Positions 21,170 to 34,859 of a stretch of DNA of 64,000 bases are shown piece after piece. Made by a program: the position numbers and the translations under genes. The notes below the pieces were generated by a model, which did not search any database, was not told the origin of the DNA, and saw nothing but the letters and a program-made list of their open reading frames with translations. Positions within the stretch are counted from its first letter, which is position 1; every line of letters begins with the position of its first letter. Source of the stretch: Ophioderma brevispina (taxonomy: Eukaryota > Echinodermata > Ophiuroidea > Amphilepidida > Ophiodermatidae); the NCBI GenBank assembly GCA_023653785.1, contig JAMKCH010056986.1, forward strand, positions 101,641 through 165,640, written 5' to 3'.

Positions 21170-21616
21170 ATGGACAAGTATAGTGGTAGCTCGTCACCCA
21201 TCGCCAAAGATTTTGCCCATCTCACCGAGTCCGAGTCGGTGATGGATGTGTCTACAATTCGCCATTCATATTCACCATCGCAAATAAAAGCTACAAACAT
21301 TTATAAATCTGAAAATAAAAAAGGCGGAGCCTGGACAGGAGAGGATTGCCGTGGAGGCGGGTCGGTGCATTGTATAATGCTGTTGCACGGGAGTTGCTGC
21401 AGCCCATGGCACTGCGATGACTGCATGTCATGCAACATGTGCTGTGATGCTGTGGCCCTTGTGGGCATGATATTGCAGAATCTCATCACCAGCACCATAT
21501 CAAAGGCTTTTAGACGGGTCATGTTCGTTGAATCAATTGCTCAAAATGCTCTGTGTAGGATGTGTTTTGGACGAATTTTCATACTTATAGCATTTGGTTT
21601 ATGGCTTCACTGTTAG
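21170..21616 (+). CDS. Unassigned 148-codon open frame, Cys-rich
   Basis: Starts GAG ATG GAC, with G at -3 and G at +4. The first 45 or so residues (MDKYSGSSSPIAKDFAHLTE and on) have the mixed composition of a real soluble protein. The second half has many Cys residues (CCSPWHCDDCMSCNMCC) and a hydrophobic C-terminus. I cannot match it to a family. It could be a first coding exon, but I see no good splice donor inside it, or it could be a chance frame in repeat-poor DNA. It has no copy elsewhere in the window, which slightly favours a gene. Low confidence. Confidence 0.22.
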   Translation: MDKYSGSSSPIAKDFAHLTESESVMDVSTIRHSYSPSQIKATNIYKSENKKGGAWTGEDCRGGGSVHCIMLLHGSCCSPWHCDDCMSCNMCCDAVALVGMILQNLITSTISKAFRRVMFVESIAQNALCRMCFGRIFILIAFGLWLHC

Positions 21617-22174
21617 TATACTGTTCAACCAGGCTGAACCAGCATTCAGCAACGCCATACAACACTGACATCTGGACACTAACCTTTTTTTTGTAACCGG
21701 TTTAAGTTCGGTACACGAAAGCTTGGTCCTGGGACACAGCCAGAAGATACGCCCCCAACTTGGAATATCTTGTCACAGCAACCTTGGACTGCTGAACTAT
21801 GTGGACTAGTAATCCATCATATTGCATTGCAAGCAGGTGGATAGGCAGTTATGACATAGCTCCAGTCAAAACACAAGATAAGAAAGGTGCGTGAACCGAT
21901 CATTCATGTCCGATTTCATTGTGTGTTTCGGGAAGGCAATGTCTTGTTTCGTCACCTGTGACGTCATTGACCACCTAACGCACTGACGGAATAAGCCGTT
22001 AACGGAATAAAATAAAGTGCATGATGGGATGGGGTTTGTTGGTCAACTCTGACATCATGGGGAAAAACAAGATAATGTGCCTTGGGCTCTCACTCACATG
22101 GAATCAAATCACCGAAAACTCAGATTTAGACAATTTTGAGGTAATCATGTCCAGCCTTTTGGATATTAGAAGCA
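21617..22174. other. Intergenic sequence, nothing recognised
   Basis: No gene or element supported. Moderately GC-richer than its surroundings. Confidence 0.45.
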
Positions 22175-22610
22175 AAATGTGTACTAAATTTAGAGAATAA
22201 AGGTTATGATTTTGGGAGCCAATACTCTCTTTACGACAAATAGAACCCAAGGCAATACCAAATTTTAGTGAATATAAAATACTAGTGTCGCCATTAAAAG
22301 CTTTATCATTTATTAAAGGTCATCTTTAACACCATTTGGGAATTTCAAAACAAGAAAAGGACTGCCACCACACAGTCTGGCCCCAGTGACAACAATCAAA
22401 AAAGCCGTCTTGAACGCTAAACATGGCAGGCGCACGCGGACGATGGGGAGCGTAGAAAACCGCTGTATGACACAAGCGCTTAAACCTTTAAAAATAACAT
22501 CAATAAGCCAGCGCGTTCTACCTGGGTTCAATTGTCGAATTGAACCCGGCATCAGCCAATGAATGGCGTAACATTTTCACAGATGTTAAGAATGGCCCTA
22601 ACATTTAACA
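22175..22610 (-). mobile_element. Interspersed element P, copy 2
   Basis: Inverted relative to 8775-9310, with the same order of blocks (AGAATAAAGG, TACTCTCTTTACGACAAAT, AAAGGTCATCTTTAA, CTACCTGGGTTCAATTG, ATTTTCACAGATGTTAAGAA). The hairpin arm seen in copy 1 is only single here, so the palindrome of copy 1 is not a fixed part of the family. Confidence 0.7.
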
Positions 22611-22654
22611 TAAGAGTTGTATATGTGGTCAACACATTGTTGCCAGGGCAGGCT

Positions 22655-22740
22655 TAATTACCCAGGTGCACACATGCACAGTAGCTTTCTCTCTGTGCAA
22701 TGTGTAACTTTGTATCCTGCATGCATGTGTGACAAGTAAA
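22655..22740 (+). repeat. Repeat family with GGTGCACACATGCACA end, copy 1
   Basis: CCAGGTGCACACATGCACAG followed by CTCTGTGCAATGTGTAACTT. Related sequence occurs at 27998-28083 (inverted) and 63911-64000. The family ends in stacked TGCATGTG/CACATGCA palindromes. Confidence 0.55.
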
Positions 22741-24920
22741 TTTAAACTTTGTGAACTTTGCATCACTATGCAATTTTAGCTTAGTTCATAGAAGGTCATT
22801 GATGCTGGTGGAAATGATAAAAATTTGAGCCAACTGCAATAGTCTAAATGTACCAGAGTCTGATGGTTAGGCAGTAGCCCAATCCATGTAGTTTACATTA
22901 GCCTTAGCCTGTTGCCATGTAAAACTTTGACATGGTGCTATGTAAATTTTTTGAAGTACATCCACCGGTGCATGTAATTCACCACATTGTAATTTGAAAG
23001 CCTGCCGCCAGGCAATTTATCAGAACTTTTCATGGTTCCGTAACGCTACTATGAACATGGTGAGGAAAATGCTCTATCATTTAGCGATTAAACTTATTAC
23101 TGATGTATTTAAAAGTGAATTAAACATTCTATTAAGCAGTGATGGGGGGAGTGTTTCTCGTGCTAATGGTACTTAAAAACTGTAATTTGTTTTGTTTTGA
23201 TAGCAAAATGAAGTGTGAGTGATTCTTTTCCGGTCAACTTGGCAGCTTTGGAAAATGTCCAAAAAAAGCGGGAATCTTTGTGCGTGGCCATTTTTGTGCC
23301 TTTTTAAATGCATTAAGATTCTCATGTCTTGATTTTTTTCAGTCGAAGTCGGTATGTGATCAGTGTATCTCATTAGGGATTGAATTCCAAACTGAGGATT
23401 TCAACTGCAGAAGTGTAGGGGCATGAATCCCAGTCTGAGGCTGAGAACTGGGTCTAGTTGAAAGCAGTTTTTAATGTGATTATTTGGTGTAGACAAGTAT
23501 ACCTTAACAGCTTTGTTCTGGATTAAATCCAGGTAGTCTGGTATTTCTTTAAAAATATAAAGCCACAAACGTCAACTTCTCAACTTAAGAAGTAAGGATT
23601 TTATTCTCATTTTTTTTTGTTACGATCCGGTGTAAATCGTACCCGCAGGGGGAGTTTTACAGCTCCTGATTGAAGAGTCACACGCTGTATTTAGCAGTTT
23701 TATTGATTTGCGCATGCGCATAAACACAATGGTGTTGCCCGTCGTGAATGAAGTGGTCCCTTGTTGACTCGGATATGGCTGAGATTATGACTTCACCGCT
23801 GGAACAGGATTGGTCCCTCGACTTTGAACATTTAATGTGTAGTACAGAAAAGGGTTTTTTCATTTTAAATGATAGTTTTTTCCTTGATTCAAGACATATT
23901 TTCAATTTCGGGAAATAGGTAGTTAGGACCCTAACCCATATATAGGGATTGAAATATTTCAAATCATCATTTCGAAAGCAACCCAGGACCTAGATTATAT
24001 AGTACAGTGAACACTTTCGAACAAGGCTAATTTTTGGAATGAGGCAGGGCTGAAAAATGAGGGAAATTATGGGGTTTTTTTTTGGTTGTAAAACAGACAA
24101 GGTTAAACAACTTTTGAAAAATCGCCGAAATCTGGGCAACATGTCTGCCCTGAAAATACCACCAACATGTAGGCAAAATTAGAAACTTACATACATCGAT
24201 GTTGAATGAAATTAAATTCTGTTACTGGAAAACAGGATTGATACTCTGAAACACAGAGTGAGATTTGAAGAAAAACGGGAGAATTTGTGTAGAGTAAAAC
24301 AAACCCCTTCGAAAGTGAAGACGCCACTTGGAAATGCCCTACTAATTTGGTACCCCATCCCCAATTGGTCAAACAAGTTTGAGGGACAAACCAAGGGGGC
24401 ATTCCGAGTGGATATAAAGAGCGTTGTTTGGCATAGAATACGCACACGCTAGACTGTGCGTGCAAGCCTCACCGGGAATGTTATCGGCTTATCATTAGTT
24501 CGAACATGATCAAATTTCACATGCATAATCATTCACACATGCCGCATGGAAACCTTATAAGCTCTTACAAAGGGGTTCCCAATCGATACTGTTTTACTAC
24601 AGATCGTATCTGTGTCAGTGGGATAACCCACTGCCACAGACGAACGGTAATTGGATTGCTCTTAACGTGGTTACACACAAATAACATACCTGATTTTACC
24701 TGGTTGATGGACTTGTTTCCCTTCCTTCAATGTATCCTTAGTACAAAATCACGTAGACACAATTGTTTAACTTTGTTTAAACTCCAAAACGGCACAAATA
24801 TTCAAAAGATAAGCTCGTATTTGAAAAAAAGAAAGAAAACTGGATCGTATTCACCCACAATGCTACTCAATATTTGTTGGTTATAACACGCTTTACACAA
24901 ATGACCCGAGGGCTTTAACT
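22741..24920. other. Intergenic sequence, nothing recognised
   Basis: Several short open frames on both strands, none resembling a known protein or carrying splice signals I trust. No repeat boundary was found. Confidence 0.45.
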
Positions 24921-25752
24921 AGGGGTCAACCGAAATGACGTTTTTCTTCCGATCCGATAACCGATAATACATTTTTAATTCGGCCGATATCCGACCCGAT
25001 ATTTGTTGAGCGTTTATATATGTAAATAAATGCAGTCTCAAAATACTTTAAAAATTGGCTTTTCCTTAGCGCATATTTGAGAGAAACAAAAGTCATGCAC
25101 AGCAAGCCAGTCTTTTTATGTGAAATTGAATGTTTTGGTTTTCTTTTAAAATCCAATCTTAGAATTAGAATTTTTTAGAAATGCACAAGAAGCATATCCT
25201 ATTGCATCCATATCTAATCAGAGTCCAAGAACATGTGAAATGATAATTTTGTTCAGAAATAACCCCCTACATCTCAAAATATAAAAAGAAAGCCAAATAG
25301 CTGTTAAAAATTACAGTACATATACTTTCTTTGTAGTTTTATATTTCTTTAGAAATCAACCCTATTATTTCCCATGGTTAATGCATTGGGTACTATAGGG
25401 TGATCCAGGAATTATAAAACTACAAAAAGTATATGTACTGTAATTTTTTTTCACAGCTATTGTGTCTTTTCTTTTTTTTTTAGCTGTCTGGGGTTATTAT
25501 TACAAATTAAACATTTCACATTGATATGTATGCAATAATATATTTTCTTCTTTGTTGCTTGATAAAAATACAATTCTCAGATTGGAGTAAAACAAACCAA
25601 AACTAATTTCAGCATAAAAGAATACTGCTGCTGACATTTTTGTTGCTCTCAAATATCGGAAGGACAAGCCTCTTTTTGTTGCCGATCCGATATTTTAACC
25701 GATATTGGTAATATCGGCCCGATACCTATCCGCCGATTATCGGTTGAACCTT
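24921..25752. mobile_element. hAT-like non-autonomous element with CCGAT-rich ends
   Basis: The left end GGGGTCAACCGAAATG and the right end (complement of ATTATCGGTTGAACC) are inverted repeats. The subterminal regions on both sides are rich in CCGATATT, CCGATCCGAT and CCGATTATCGG. Many hAT-family ends in animals have this kind of subterminal repetition, but I cannot show an 8-bp target duplication here. No transposase. Confidence 0.55.
25300..25465. repeat. Inverted repeat inside the hAT-like element
   Basis: AGCTGTTAAAAATTACAGTA then CATATACTTTCTTTGTAGTT on the left is repeated inverted on the right (AACTACAAAAAGTATATGTA, CTGTAATTTTTTTT, CAGCT). Probably a smaller fold-back nested within the larger element. 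Confidence 0.7.
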
Positions 25753-26419
25753 AATTTAACATTCCCATCCCTGCTATTGGATATCATTACACACGTCTTT
25801 AAACTCTCAATGGGTGAATAGTGAATTTTTCCATGCAGAAAATGCACGTAAATTTGCAATGGTTAATATGCCATTCATATTTATTATTTCAATTTAAAAA
25901 GATTGTTAAGAATAGCTCAAGTAAGAATTATTTTTTAATCTGCGTAGAGTTTGATGAAACAGCCATTGCGTTAAGTCTCCGATTTAACAACGATATTCAA
26001 CTGGTCTCCGAGAGTACCCGAGATACCCTGGCCATTATCTCGCCAAACCTATAATGTGCGAAGTGCTAACCGTATGTTGGTAACGGAAACTTGGTGAATT
26101 TCGGGATATGTGGCAATGAAAACTGGATTATCTCCCTTGTGTAAAAGTAAGTTTGACATGACCTTATACGTCATTTGGACAACATTACCAGGTGCACGTA
26201 ATATTATATCTTAAACTCTGGAAAATTTGCATTTCTGGTGATTGAAATCTTAAGTGGTATGGTATAATTAGTTTCATGGAACGTTTAACAATGGCATTTG
26301 GGGGCGAATACAATGAATAAGATTTTTGAAAGGTTTTAGAGCGCATAATTTTGTAAATAAGGAAAAGTAAAAACGGAACGCGCTGGAACGCAATGAAGTT
26401 ACCTATCGTCGTGGTAGTG
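25753..26419. other. Intergenic sequence, nothing recognised
   Basis: One unremarkable open frame at 25821-26054 and no supported gene. Confidence 0.45.
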
Positions 26420-27680
26420 GGTTTATGGGCCATATGTCAAGGGGCATGAACTGGTTAACAAAAAATGTTTACACAGTGCAAAATACAAAAAAAGCACAAT
26501 TGTATTACTCTGAACACACCTTTTATTCCTTACAGTAAACTGTATATAGTATATGGGTTTTTGTCCAAAGTTATGATCAAATAGTAAGTATAACAGGGTG
26601 AGATGTATATTATACAGGGTGATCCATGTATTACAAAGGGTCATAGGCAATATTTAAAAGTCGCCCTGGGTTACCATTTTAATCAAAGGTGACAAACCTA
26701 TTGGACCTTACAGTGTACAAGGAGCATTTTTTACTTATACTAAGTGAATTTGTATTCCCATATCCATAGCGACTAAACCTGTTTGACATTTCCGAACTTC
26801 ATACTGAAAACGCAAAAATACACAGATCGGCGGCTATTGAGCTCATGATGTCTTCAAGGTCCTGAACCCTAAGTACAAGTGTATTGGTTTTCATGAATCA
26901 TATCTATTCCTATACCAAATATAATCATGCCTTTAGTTGTATACTACATGTATACAACCTTTGTTTGACTTAAAATACTCATAATATCTCTAAACTCATG
27001 TGGACTCATACAGGTCCCACCCAATGCCACAATTTTGTTAAGAATGACATTGGTCTTATATACATTACTGCTTCATTACCCTAGCTAATTACCCCCGTTT
27101 TATAAGGGTTACCAATGTGTGATTAAAGAGAATTTAAAGATAATTAAAATCATAATCCAAGTTTCTACCTCTACCACCGTTTTTTGGGAGAGAAAAAAAT
27201 TTTTTTTTAGCACAGAACCAGCCAAACAATTCCCCAAAAGTGATCAAAATTTGTACCTATTAACATTCTCATTTACTATTAAATTACATTAATGGAACCT
27301 TAGTGGTATCATGGTAGATCTATCATTCAGGACAGCGTATGTGCAATTTGACCCCACAAAAGGTGTTCACTTTCTACTTATTTAATTTATAGGCGACCCA
27401 TTTTTACGCGTTTTGTGTGTATGTCGAGGGTCCCCCCCCCCCCCCCCCTCCGGATCCCCCGTTACCTAGCTAAAGGTTTTCTACCCTAACTCTCATAATA
27501 CTAATCCAATAAGGCGAAAATGGTTTTATATTAAAGAGCAGGCTTCTAGCAATAAATAGACCCAAATTCTTTGAAACAGCTAGTCAAAATAGTTTTAATA
27601 ATATTGAATTAAACTGAAAAAAGAAGTTGAAGTGTAACATATCCCCCATTTTCAGTGTACCCCGTTTCATGACATACAAC
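26420..27680 (+). repeat. Interspersed repeat W, copy A (uninterrupted)
   Basis: The left two-thirds match 36165-37250 in direct orientation (GATCGGCGGCTATTGAGC, CTCATACAGGTCC, TACCAATGTGTGATTAAA). The right third matches 52260-52730 (TTTTAGCACAGAAC, AAAGAGCAGGCT, CTAGCAATAAA). A C run of about 18 lies near 27431-27449, matching a C run near 52503. The total is about 1.26 kb with no open frame shared between copies. Confidence 0.8.
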
Positions 27681-27997
27681 CTTATCCTCTAGCACAGATT
27701 CGATCTTGACTGTTATACTTTTGGATGCATGATTGGGTCACACACATTCACACGCACATGGCCTTCAAAGAAAACCCTGGCAAAACTGATCCCAGTCAAT
27801 ATATTTCACACCCATGCCAAGTAGGCGCTATATTGATTCGGAAGCTATCAAAAATATAATTCATGGGCCCCTATATAGGATGCTCCCAGGGAAAATATAC
27901 AGATTTTATAACTTTTTCAGTTTATATTTTACGTTTTTTTCCCTACTTATGTTAAAAATGCATGCTTATATAATGAAAATGAAATTATTTATAAATT

Positions 27998-28083
27998 TAC
28001 ATGCACACTGTGCATGTAGTACAGAAACTTTACATGCACACAGAAAAAGTTACATGCATTTGTGCATGTGTGCACCCAAGTAA
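27998..28083 (-). repeat. GGTGCACACATGCACA repeat, copy 2
   Basis: Contains ACATGCACACTGTGCATGT, almost a perfect palindrome, and ends GTGCATGTGTGCACCCAAGT, the complement of the start of the copy at 63911. Confidence 0.6.
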
Positions 28084-30976
28084 TTCGAGCTCTGATTTTC
28101 CTTCAATTTAAGGACTATTTTAAAACAAAAATGTGTTTTAAAGCAGCCATTGGATAGAAGAGGGTTTTCTGAAGGTGAGTGGATCGATTTTGGGGTGATT
28201 TAAGTAGTATATAACCAGTAAACCATGTAGGGTCCTAAACTACACTTTTGCCCAGTTTACACACACAGTGATACTGATTTAAAGGCTAAGCCATTAAGCA
28301 CTCAGTCTCAGACTGCAATACAGCTTCCTTGAAATTTGAATGTTGCGGGTGTCATGCAGGCGTTCAGTGCAGTGGTGTTCTGTTGGAGCTTTCAGGGGTA
28401 GAATTTTGTCGCTGTGTGCGAGAATCCGTCTTGATTCCCCAAAACATATTTTGCGAGAATCAACTAATTCAATCATACTGTGTTAAGTTTTAAAGTTTAC
28501 AAGAATCAACAGTGATTCACGCAAATCAGTTTACGAGAATCTTTGCGAGAATCGATTCTCGCCAAAATTCTAGCCCTGAGCTTTGCTTGCTTGTGAACAA
28601 CATGCACAACCTGGGTCAGAATCCAGTGCAACTGCAAATGCATGCGGCATGCCTGGCCCAATCGCTCGCTGCGGCTAAGACTTGTTGTAGGTGGGCCGTG
28701 GCGTGGGGGCACACAATGTATCAATTCATTTCAGGTTTGTCCCCGGGATTTGTCATAATCACGCAGACAACATGGTGCCGGCGTAAGTGATGACGCCTGA
28801 CTGATCATGATCTGACTTGAGTATGAGCAGGGGGACTGTGACTGGGGACTGTGAGGGATGGTTAGACTCAGCTACCAGTCCGCCCGATATAAATATCAGT
28901 CGGACTGGGCTAAGGTTAGGGTCTATCGCTCGTGGCGAAAGAGGACCTCTCAGACGAAAACCTCTAATATTTATTACAAATTGATGCAATACTTGTACCA
29001 TACCTGTGGATCGTTCTTCTTGTATTCCTCTCACCTGTATCTAAGTAAACGGCCACTGGAAGTGTAATATATTAACAAATTTTGTTGCACGCAAACTCAC
29101 CGAGTCGAATGATCAAGAGTTTGTTGTTGAAATTTCAAGTGTTGCTAACATAGCAGGCGTGGACAGCGCGGCAGTGGGGGGGAAAATGTAGCCCAATCAT
29201 TGGTTCTCTGTGTCAAAAAATAGGGGCTTGTCAGTTCCGGTTTTAATTGCTAAACCGTTTAAACGGAAAGTCGTAGACGGCCGGGTTGAGTTGTTCTAAA
29301 CCGTTTAAACGGAAGAAGGACTCCCTGCAGCGAAATGAGCTCAATAAAATGGAAAAGCCCCTGGGGGAAAATCCCGCTCGTATTAAGGGACAGTACATTA
29401 TTTGGTTGCTATTTTGTTAACTTACGACAGTATACGGGTTCACAAACTTCACACCATTTTATGATCAGCTTTTTTAAAATATTCAAATTACTTGTCTGAA
29501 CCCTAACAAAATAAGGATATCTCACTTCAGTCCGGGACCTACCTCAGCGGCCGACCAGAAAAAAAAATCGACCCATCCAGTGTGCACCAGCTGCATCGTT
29601 ACCACGCAAAATTTTTGACATGTATATATTTGCTAATTAATTTGTTTTTGTTTCTTTCGTGGACATGGTAGGTTGGCCATGGTATTTAATACTTTGTTTG
29701 CCCATTTGCAAGTAGTGATATAGATCTGTAAACAGTAAACGATTGTAAAAAAGGTTTCCAAAAAGCCATAATATTCTTGATTTAATTTTGTACATGAAAA
29801 TTAAATTGCAAACAAACCACCTCGCCTATTGACCTCATTTTCTCCGGTAATCTTTGCCCCAGGTCAGCGACCACTGGCCAACTTCTGCTTCCGCGCAGTA
29901 GCCGAATCGTCTAATAAATTTATGACGTCTTATATTTTCAAGATGCACTAGGATTGATATAAAAAACTCATGTTGACATAAAATCAGGTATGTTCTTTAC
30001 ACTAAATGCGATTCAACCTTCAGATCTATGTGTTTAAATTGCCGATATGGCGATAATGCTCTGAAAATACCACCAATGTTAGTCATGTTATGCAAAAGTA
30101 AAAGTATTGTGGCGGCCTATGATGACGTGACTCTTGCACTCGCAGTCTCGCATAGTCCGTGGAGGAGGTAAAAAGGGTCCCCGTTTACACGTTAGTAGCG
30201 ACTTTCTACACTTTAAACGGCCTTCCGACCGTTAACCGTGTTAAAAAAAACGGTTAATACTGACAGCCCTACAAAAAAACACATCTCCACCGAGTCCTGG
30301 CCGAAAATGCGCTTGAGCACATTATTTTGTGGTCAAAGCAGCCCAATTGGTTAGTCCCAGTAACTGGAACCAGAGGGTCGCCATTATCTTACACTGTACA
30401 TTATCATTGACGTCCCTCTGGTTTTCCCCAGAAAAAAAAAAACGTAGCCATTGCAGAAGAATCAACGAATAATAAACCAGTATTTCCTCCTCAATTTACA
30501 ACAACAAAAGCAATTTACCTGAATTTCTATGATACTAAGAATCTCACATACCTTCTTCATATGCTGCAGTTGCAGGCTCGAACAAAAGCAACAATAACGA
30601 TTTTGGACGAATTTTGGGACAAGGCAGAATCACATTTTCCGTCTAAGTCCCAACCCGATGAGCAAAACAGGTTAAAGGTCCACCCTGGTCAGGGTCATAC
30701 ACTTGACAAACTTACGAGTATGTTTTGGGTATTGTTTGGAGTGTTTGACACGCGACTTCAAACGTGTTCGTTGCGGTGTCGGCCAAACATTGTTAACGCA
30801 CGGTACTATCACGGGCCAGTCGTTTTATATGCTGCGTAAATTTCTTTTTGACATTGGGGGGTATGGGGTTGACGAAAGTTTATGAATGAAATGGGGTTTG
30901 CTTAAAAGATCAATTTAACAGGCACACGTGCGGCACGAAAAGCGCGCAAGAAAGTTGCCAATAAGAAGTAAAATCC
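28084..30976. other. Intergenic sequence with paired CCGTTTAAACGG palindromes
   Basis: No gene supported. TAAACCGTTTAAACGGAA occurs twice, at about 29252 and 29298, separated by about 45 nt. Related but degraded AAACGG/CCGTT sequence lies at 30214-30265, and the two sites may mark ends of an old element. Confidence 0.45.
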
Positions 30977-31328
30977 TTAAAGGTTCAACGAGAGATTTCA
31001 CATATCACATGTGTTCCCCTAAAAATTGAAAAGTACTGATTTTGCCCTTATGTTAAGCTTTCCATCAAAAATATCCCCATCTTGAAGGATTAAGCTGAAA
31101 ATGTGCTTTGGTACAAAAATTGTGAATTTTTAATTTCGTATAGAGCAAATACAAATTCAGGCCTATGTTTTTATATTGAAATATAAGCAAATCAAATTAC
31201 CTTTTTTCTCTCTTAAAACATTTCGTAGCCAAAATACAAGGTAGAAATCTATATTATGTCTAATCTAATAAAATTACTATTATGACACAAATTTTGGGTG
31301 CCTCAGTAATCTCGCGGTGCACCTTTAA
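30977..31328. mobile_element. MITE family T, copy B (TTAA-flanked)
   Basis: TTAA on both sides with ends AGGTTCAACGAGAGATTT and CTCGCGGTGCACCT. It has the same internal blocks as copies A and C (AAGCTTTCCATCAAAAAT, AGGATTAAGCTGA, GCAAATACAAATTCAG). It runs opposite to copy A. Confidence 0.8.
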
Positions 31329-34300
31329 ACGTAATTGTAATTAGAACAACAATGCGCGCTAAGCGCCGGAATTTGCCGATTTTTAACTATTATGGTAATA
31401 TGAGGTTATTTTGGTCAAAAACACATGACAGGCTCACCATTGGGGGGATGATCCCATGACCATCCCCCCTCATCAAATAGGGGGAGGATTATCCCCGACC
31501 ATCCCCCCCCGGGATTACGCCTAGGTTTATATGAGATAAATCAGAATTTTTTGGTGCATTTTGAGCATAGAAGTATACATGATATCTTTTCGAATGGACG
31601 AAAGGGTTAGATTTTTTTAACTAAGAAACTATTTTGGCGACTCACAATTTAATAAACAGTTTGTTTTTACATCATGTCCATAGATTCCATTGCCAGTAAC
31701 TAGATCTATCACACGGCATATGATGTTGAAAAGGAAACTAAAATGTCCACTGGATGATGAGATGAAATTAACTTTATCAAAGCAATTTTTTTAACAGGTT
31801 AGGTTTACTGTTTGAAGGGTTCCAAAAAAATATTAAAAAATTCGATTCCATCAATTTCCAGCTCTTTTTGCTTTTTAACAAAAAGTGGTAGAATATACTT
31901 TGGACATAAAAGTAGGTGGTCCGCCTGGAACTGAATGGTCTAAAATGAGGGCCTTAGAGGCGGCACAACCCAAGACTTTCATCCCGATGTGAGAACCCCC
32001 CCCCCACCCCCCGAGAAATACACCTAGTGTTTACGGAGAAGGATCCAAATGTGTCCCCTCAGAAAATTTTTCTGTTCCTTACCCCCCACCCCCCCCATTT
32101 GTAAAGTCCCTGGTTATGGTTTATGCCCCTGTTGTTTATACTATCATACATCAGGCCTGCAATTTTGAATTATTTTATTATAGTAAAAATATGGCGAAAA
32201 TCACAATACATTGCGCGATATGACGATGCCCAGTTGTATTTTCCGAAAAACGGCTGGTAAAAGATACCACGTTCATAATATACGAACGCCATACCCGTTC
32301 AATCACTCCAAACAAGACCATGCGCGCGTTCCTTTTTTGAGTTCAATAAGCCCTGGGATGCTCTAGCTACCGGAACACTTCAAAGGTCAAAATTGGATGT
32401 CAACATCTGAGTGAAAACTTCTCTCGAGTAATTCGAATCCCTTATTTTTACATAAATTTTTTATCAATCGTCCCTGGAAGGACTATCAAAAAATGAATGT
32501 ACAGGTTGATGACGGTATCTAGAGCCACACAAGGGGAGTGTTATTTGGACAATATATTTTGGTAAGTGTACAGCATAGAAAGGGCGTGCACTTCGCAAAT
32601 TTCGAGTTCGGTTATATGTAAATTTCCCGTTTACCAACGGTACAAAACCAGAGTCAGTAGATGGGAAACGATTAGTGTTAAAAGAAATGTTGACCTCTGT
32701 TTGGTACCAGGAACTACCCAGGGGGCGTGTAGACAATATCAACCCTCAACAGCTGCGACGACAGTGTGATCTTAGCTGAGTCCTCTCCATCGTTTGACAT
32801 ATAAAACGCACGGAGGGTACGTTGTGCTGTGAGCACTCAGCGCGATGGATTGTGTTGCAAGGAGCTGCAGAATGGGACGTCAGGCTTATCAACGATAAAC
32901 AAATATCCTGCGTGTCTCAATATTTTGTGGATTCTTACTGTCTCAAAACTTCATGAATTTACACGACCACTGAGTCCAGTAAATTAATTCTAAGGACTTT
33001 TTAAACCCAGTGGAGAGTCCTATATTGCCAAAGGAAAAAGTTGGAAGGTAATGTCTCAAAATGTTGGGTAAAATGAACTTTCGAAATTTAGAAGTTCTCA
33101 CGGAATGCCAATAGCGTTACGAAATGCGAGGACTATTAAAGGTCATGGCTGGCCTGAGTAGACATATTCTTAATTTTTTACATTTTTCGTAACCTCACAG
33201 TAATCCTTAATCATCGCAAACACAGATTTTTAAAAAGTGAACATCTGGAAAGTGTAAATTTCAAGGATAAATATACCCAACTGAGAGGTCCTTCTCTTTT
33301 CGCGAACGCGTATCAAAGATGCTGGAGTTGGATTTGCCCCGTTTAATGACGTCAGAGTTACAAGTTGTAAACAAAGCTCACATCGTGAACTAGCGTGGCG
33401 CGTGCACAGTGCCCGGCATACCAGCAGGGCCAATAGGACCTCAACACGATGCATGACTTCATACATATTGCCATGACCAACGAAAAAATCGTTATCTATA
33501 GCTATTATTTATCATTATTTTAAACATTCTTAAATCAATTTTCAATTCGAAATTACTGTGTGGTGGAACACCTGGAGCGACTAGTCTGGCCTTGTTAAGT
33601 GGATGAACAAAACCCATATCTCTTCTTGTCGGTTTCTTTGTCTGGAACTTCGAATAAAAATTCTTTAGATTCTCCTGTCGGTACGGTCACTCGCTTGTGC
33701 AGCCGTCGACAATACACGCATTATAATCGTAATTTTAAAGGCCAAGAAAATATGCATATGATAGGCCTATAAACACGTACGACGCATACACAGAGGTCAA
33801 CTGTGGTAGTATGCAAGAAAACTGGGCCACGCGGACGCGCCGGACGTCCGCACGATGACGATCATGGCGAGTATCGCGTATTTGTTACTCGACGTCACTT
33901 CTGGGTCACGCCTTGGCAGCGCGATAATCACTTTCATTTTGGAATTTCCTTTGAAAGATTGTCCAAAACCACATGATATATATGCCCAATTTCTTATCAA
34001 TTATAAGGTTTCTCAATTACTGCTTCATGCAGATTTTACATTGATACCAAATTACATACTATGATGAAACATTTTTTTGGTGGTATTATATGTATTTTAA
34101 AGCTGTCCATGGACCTTGTTTGAAACTAAGCGTATGCAGTACTGGCGTGTACGACCTGTACACGGGCGTATCGCGTGTCTATTTTATCAGTTTTTTTTAC
34201 GCGCTGTCTACAGGCAGTGCGACCTTCACGCCACATGCAGCAGATTGTTCGATCAGTTCAACACTTATTACTCGAGTATAGTATGACTATGACTGATTCT

Positions 34301-34859
34301 GAGTGACTTCATGGCTGCTATGAGCCGGGACTGGGTCGAATTTTTTTTGAAATCCCCCGCTTCAATCCTTCAATGATTTAGTTAAAGACATAGCTAACTT
34401 ATCAATTGTACCCATTTACGAATACTACAAAACAAACAATCGCTAGCTAAACACGATTTAAACGTCTCTCCTACTCATGCAGGCAATCGAGAGAAAGGAG
34501 TCCCAATCCTGGTGACCTATGACCTCTTCCGAGACATGCTATTTTCCGGAATAACCGAGATTTTTTTTTAATAAAAAAAGCTGAACATATTCTCTTCATT
34601 GAAAGGTTTGGGGCATCAAGGAACTGAATCCTATCTCCAAATTCCTGTAATTTTATAACATTTAATGAACGTGCTTATGGTGCCTGAAGTAAGATTTAGA
34701 GACGTTCGGGTAATTTTCGAATAATCCGAACCTCTCGGAACAAAGCCGACGTCGTCATTGAACAAGCGAAAATTTTTTCATTCATCGGCCATTTGTGTGA
34801 ACGGTGTTGGAAGCGTGGTGTCATTTCTTGCTTTGATTTTGACAAATTTAACCATAAAG
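31329..34859. other. Region upstream of the DBHS-like gene
   Basis: No supported exon. It shows G/C-run hairpins near 31440-31510 (GGGGGGATGATCCC and similar), poly-C blocks near 31990-32100, and several GC-rich stretches around 33300-33450 and 33830-33920 that could be regulatory. No core promoter is claimed. Confidence 0.4.
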
